A stretch of 64,000 nt of DNA, from positions 19,601,908-19,665,907 of the forward strand of contig JAAONU010000019.1 of NCBI GenBank assembly GCA_012932295.1, read 5' to 3'. The position numbers and the translations under genes were made by a program. Under the pieces are notes generated by a model. That model made no database searches. It was not told the DNA's origin and saw nothing but the letters and a program-made list of their open reading frames with translations. Within the stretch, counting starts at the first letter, position 1. Each line of letters opens with the position of its first letter. Shown piece by piece: positions 60,531 to 64,000 of this stretch. The stretch is from Cyclina sinensis. Lineage: Eukaryota; Mollusca; Bivalvia; Venerida; Veneridae.

Positions 60531-63500
60531 GCCTTGTTGTGAAAACATAAACAAACAAATACTGAACACTATATTCAGATTTCTTTGTGAACTCAGGCAT
60601 GTATCTGGAATGTAAACAAGACAACAGACACTGATTTCCTCATCAATTCTGCAACCAACCTTGAACCCAATCTCAATTTCTATCCACTAGTAAATGTACA
60701 TTGAGGAAACATGTCTCGTCAGTGCATGTCGCATTTCAGGACATAGATATTGACTAAAATATACAAGAAGCAACACACATGCTACTGTCTACACTAGAGT
60801 CTGGCGAATCAGCTGACAACTGTTTGAATAAGAAATGCTGAAATATTACAGACTCAGTTACATTTCTGTAAATGAAATCTGCAAAAAAAGCAAACAGTCT
60901 TTATACACAGTGGTTTACAAAAAATGCAGAGATGTTTTTACTATATACTGTATTGTCATCACATCCTTTTAAGGATATGGGATTGAGCAAAACCATATAC
61001 ATTTTTTTATGGACCTGGATACAGCTAATATTTACATTCAAACTGGGATGACACTGAAATGGTCTAATAAACTGGAGATAAAAAGAACACAATCAGGTAC
61101 ATGTAATAACCACTTCAACACCACATCACTGATTTCCTATTACTCATTTTGTATAAACACAGTCTCAACACTTAAATCTATATATTGATAATGAAACATC
61201 TGTCAGAATTAGAAAGTGTCCATTTTGAAAATGTTTTAAGAAAGACTGTTTTAGGCCATGTTAGAAGTGAAGTCAGTTTTGCAGCACAAGAATGGGGATA
61301 AATGAAGGGGAGAAGCCTCCAACTTGCAAGGTCACTGACCAACTTATATACAAAACTACCAGACTTAATCCACTTGTTTAGCTATTTCTCTGTTTTAAAA
61401 ACTTTCAAAGTTTCAAACAATGTATTCAGTGAGAGAAAAATCAAGAAATCATATTGAGATTTCAATGCATACATACAATATTCAGTCTACAGTACTTTTA
61501 TGAAAGCATACTGCTTTATATGGATTATGTAAATCTTCAAAGTATGAATTATAATTACATAAGTCATCTATTTTGTCAAATAAAACTTAATCCAATAAAC
61601 TTTGGGTGGTTTAGGTCACTGGTTTAAACACGGTGATGGCCGGTATTTGAGAACATTGAAAATATTAGTGTCGCTAATGTCTCAAGTGTCACCAGCTGTG
61701 ATTAGAAGATATAATCTGGTAACTGTTTTTACTATATAAGAGATAAAGATATAATATTATGAAATGACAAATAGTTTCTTTTGAAGTAACTGTTTGAGTA
61801 TTTAGTCAAGTTTGAAAGAATTAATTATTCTTATTCTGCCATTAGAAAGAGCCTGGCGATAAAACTAACAGTATCTATTTATAAATTAATCAAATAAATT
61901 TCTGAAATACATGTATTTACAACTATTTTCACTGATATAGTAGTACTTGATAAACTTGACCTGTGATGCAATGTACATTCATAGCTGATGAAGTATGTGT
62001 AACTATCAAAACTATTCACATATCAAGTAACTTATATCTGGTGACAGTCTGGGCATATAACCAAGTTTTGTGGATGTTTCCTTTTCAAACATAAATAATA
62101 ACTTGAAAACTGACACTACCTTCACTTCACATCACTAACTACCTTTACATCACAGCTAGTATGATGCTTATAATTTTGAGGCACCTAAATAGTCAGGCTA
62201 TATAACATAAATAAATACAACTTCCTTAAAATGTCCATGTATCAGTCATAGATGTTATAGTTATCTCTCAGTGAGCTTTCATTGTTATAAAGTTACAGGT
62301 ACATTCTCTTTTAAAAGCAACTTCAGTTTTCAAGGAAACAGTAAAAAAGTAGTTAACACATTATAAGAGCACTTTGTGAAATTTCCTTTAAAGCAAATTG
62401 AGAAAAGCAGGTTTTTAAGTGCACTGATTCCTGTAGTCTAAGTACTTCAACAACTGTATATGTGTATACTATATAAGTAGTGTCCGGTCTGACATACATG
62501 TACATATGTAATATTGTTGATCCTATTTTCCATAGAGAACGTGTTAATTACTCTGTTGAGAACTTGTTTATGCAGCAATACCAGTGGCAGAAAAATATAG
62601 AAAAATTCTACAATATAGATATAATACAATACTGCATCTCATATAAGTTGTTACAGTTCTTATGATACTGGACAAAGTTGCGGCTATTAGGAACACACAA
62701 TCTTAATTCTGATTACTTGTATTTAAATATTAAACAAACAAATGATTTTCACTCTACAGATTAACAACATAGAATCAAAAATACAAATGGCCAGATATAA
62801 TTCTTCAATGACTGAAACAGCAAAAACAGTACAGACCAAAAGAAACCCAATCCCCCAAACTTCATGATATCTAGAGTAAAACAGGCCATTACTAGTCAGT
62901 GTCAAAATTAGACATTTTTAAATGACTGACAAGCTCAATACTATAATTAGTTTGATCTGTCCTCCAGCAAGTAAAATAAATTGTCTCTCAAGTTTAAAAT
63001 GTCAAACAAATAATACCTTTAGGCATTAAAGTATATCCAAAAAAGAATTTTGCACAAGTCAAGCAGGTCTATACAACTGTTAGTCAACATTTCACTTCAG
63101 AACCAGATCACCTTCGCATCTTTGAAAATCAGAAGAATAAATACCTACAAGTACCTGTAATTTGTATACAAGCAAGGAAACTTATACAGAACAAGGTGTA
63201 TCATATAGAAAACTTCCGATAGAACAATAGATTTCTTGAAAAAAAAAAAAACACCAAATATCAGACAGGGACACAAACAACAGTGTTCACTTAGTAACAA
63301 ATTATTGCCATTGTAAGAATAGCATAATTATATCAAAAGTTCATACTTTTGCACATAATCAGGTTTAAACACAATTCATCTAAGATAAATTTCCTGTTTT
63401 GTGCACTGACTTCCCTTTAACAAAAAGGGAAATTATGGAGACATTTTTCTGAATACCTAGAAAGGCGATGCCTGTCAATGATAAATAAATTATTTCAATA

Positions 63501-63544
63501 AGGCATACACTTTGAGACAAGACAAACACACTGTTTGTACTTAC
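60531..63544 (-). other. MYO18A: Intron after the PDZ exon
   Basis: AT-rich sequence directly downstream of the PDZ exon donor. No exon, RNA gene or bounded repeat is supported. Poly-A run at 63239-63252. Confidence 0.55.
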
Positions 63545-64000
63545 AGGAACCGTCTTGTATCTTAGACTGCCACTTCTCTTCAGTGTTCCACCTTTCACCA
63601 TATCTTCTTGTATCTCAACACCTGACCCATCCACAGCTGGCCTTATAGACAGCTCAACAAGTTCTGGTATTGGTTGGACCTTCAATACCACAGTGTCACC
63701 AGTCTTTTTGATCATATCAATAATCTCTTCTCGAGGAGTGTGTTCAACATTTACTCCATTCACTTCTATAAGCCTGTCCCCAGGGATCAGGCCTGTGTGT
63801 GAACTACTCTGACCTGCACCAGGTTCAGCAAATATGACAGTTTGTTTAGCATCCACACCATCACTATCTTTTTGAGTTATTGTACCCTTTCTTAGTGTAA
63901 ATCCAAATCCACCTGCTTTCTGTCTGGTGATAACCAGTTCTCTTACTCTTGGGGGTTTCGTGGGAATAATTTCAGGTAGCTTTAACGCTGCTTTGAACGA
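63545..64000 (-). CDS. MYO18A: Myosin XVIII PDZ exon, open at the right edge
   Basis: 152 codons visible, phase 0 at the donor CCT|GTAAGT. Reading enters the window in frame (SFKAALKLPEIIPTKPPRVR). The PDZ domain follows: ELVITRQKAGGFGFTLRKGT with the GFGF ligand loop, then VIFAEPGAGQSSSHTGLIPG, DRLIEVNGVNVEHTPREEII and DMIKKTGDTVVLKVQPIPEL. The 'FAEPGAG', 'GLIPGDRL-E-NG-NVE' and 'VQPIPEL' strings match the MYO18A PDZ closely. After it comes a linker with KRSGSLRYKTVP, a probable phospho-site region. The true start (KE-rich segment in vertebrates) is beyond the window. Confidence 0.95.

Larger units (their letters stand above)
2713..64000 (-). other. MYO18A: Class XVIII unconventional myosin gene (MYO18A-like), partial at both ends
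   Basis: Gene span covering the exons listed separately. Order in the protein: PDZ region, or one of two alternative N-termini, then a short linker with the VWLVH...GF motif, the motor domain and the converter. The family is known as actin-binding, essentially ATPase-dead myosins that tether membranes, Golgi or cytoskeleton. Every splice junction used here has AG acceptors and GT donors, and exon phases join without a break from 21078 down to 2713, giving 811 codons without the cassette exon. The 5' end lies right of the window. The IQ motif, coiled coil and tail lie left of it. Invertebrates usually carry a single class XVIII gene (Drosophila Mhcl), so the A/B paralogue label is approximate. 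Confidence 0.93.

Noticed and set aside
63856..63856. Start codon for the PDZ frame at GTG 63856
   Set aside because: The frame stays open and conserved (GFGF loop) up to the window edge, so the start is outside.

Overview
The window looks like nuclear DNA of a bivalve mollusc. It is AT-rich, genes are split into short exons by long introns, and it is crowded with dispersed repeats, tRNA-derived SINEs and small inverted-repeat elements of kinds I know from clam and oyster genomes. That assignment is inference from style and from protein similarity remembered from the MYO18A family; no search was run.

One gene explains all the convincing coding sequence. It lies on the minus strand and encodes an unconventional class XVIII myosin (MYO18A type). 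It enters at the right edge with a PDZ exon (63545-64000, open to the right). It then has a 42 kb stretch that holds two alternative first coding exons: a 28-codon exon at 42859-42942 and an 802-codon Ser/Pro/Arg-rich exon at 27997-30402. It continues with 16 motor-domain exons between 21078 and 2713, whose phases join exactly (811 codons), plus a seventeenth, phase-neutral 113-codon His-rich exon (11672-12010) that looks like a cassette. The lever arm and coiled coil lie beyond the left edge. All three N-terminal exons end in phase 0, as the first shared motor exon (20884-21078) requires. The locus is therefore built to make PDZ, short and long-disordered N-terminal isoforms on one motor. The ATP-site motifs are the degenerate ones of class XVIII ([21 protein letters not shown]), so a structural actin tether rather than an active motor is expected.

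Region by region: 1-2.7 kb is intron with a bivalve dispersed repeat and a six-copy 62-bp tandem repeat. 2.7-21.1 kb holds the motor exons, with a pogo-like element, a 29-bp minisatellite, a hAT-like MITE and a SINE in the introns. 21-28 kb is intron with a Penelope/hammerhead-like remnant, a minus-strand SINE and two dispersed repeats. 28-30.4 kb is the long alternative N-terminal exon. 30-42.8 kb is intron with a 2 kb element having TTCATGAA-rich ends, a tRNA-containing inverted-repeat element and a palindromic piggyBac-like MITE. 42.9 kb is the short alternative first exon. 45-46.6 kb is a 48-bp minisatellite. 47.2-48.4 kb is a CpG-rich TA-flanked element. 49.4-54.1 kb has two more inverted-repeat elements. 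55.4-60.5 kb is a 5.15 kb Harbinger-like element carrying inverted arrays of a 179-bp repeat. 60.5-63.5 kb is plain intron, and 63.5 kb to the end is the PDZ exon. No bacterial, CRISPR or viral gene system is visible.
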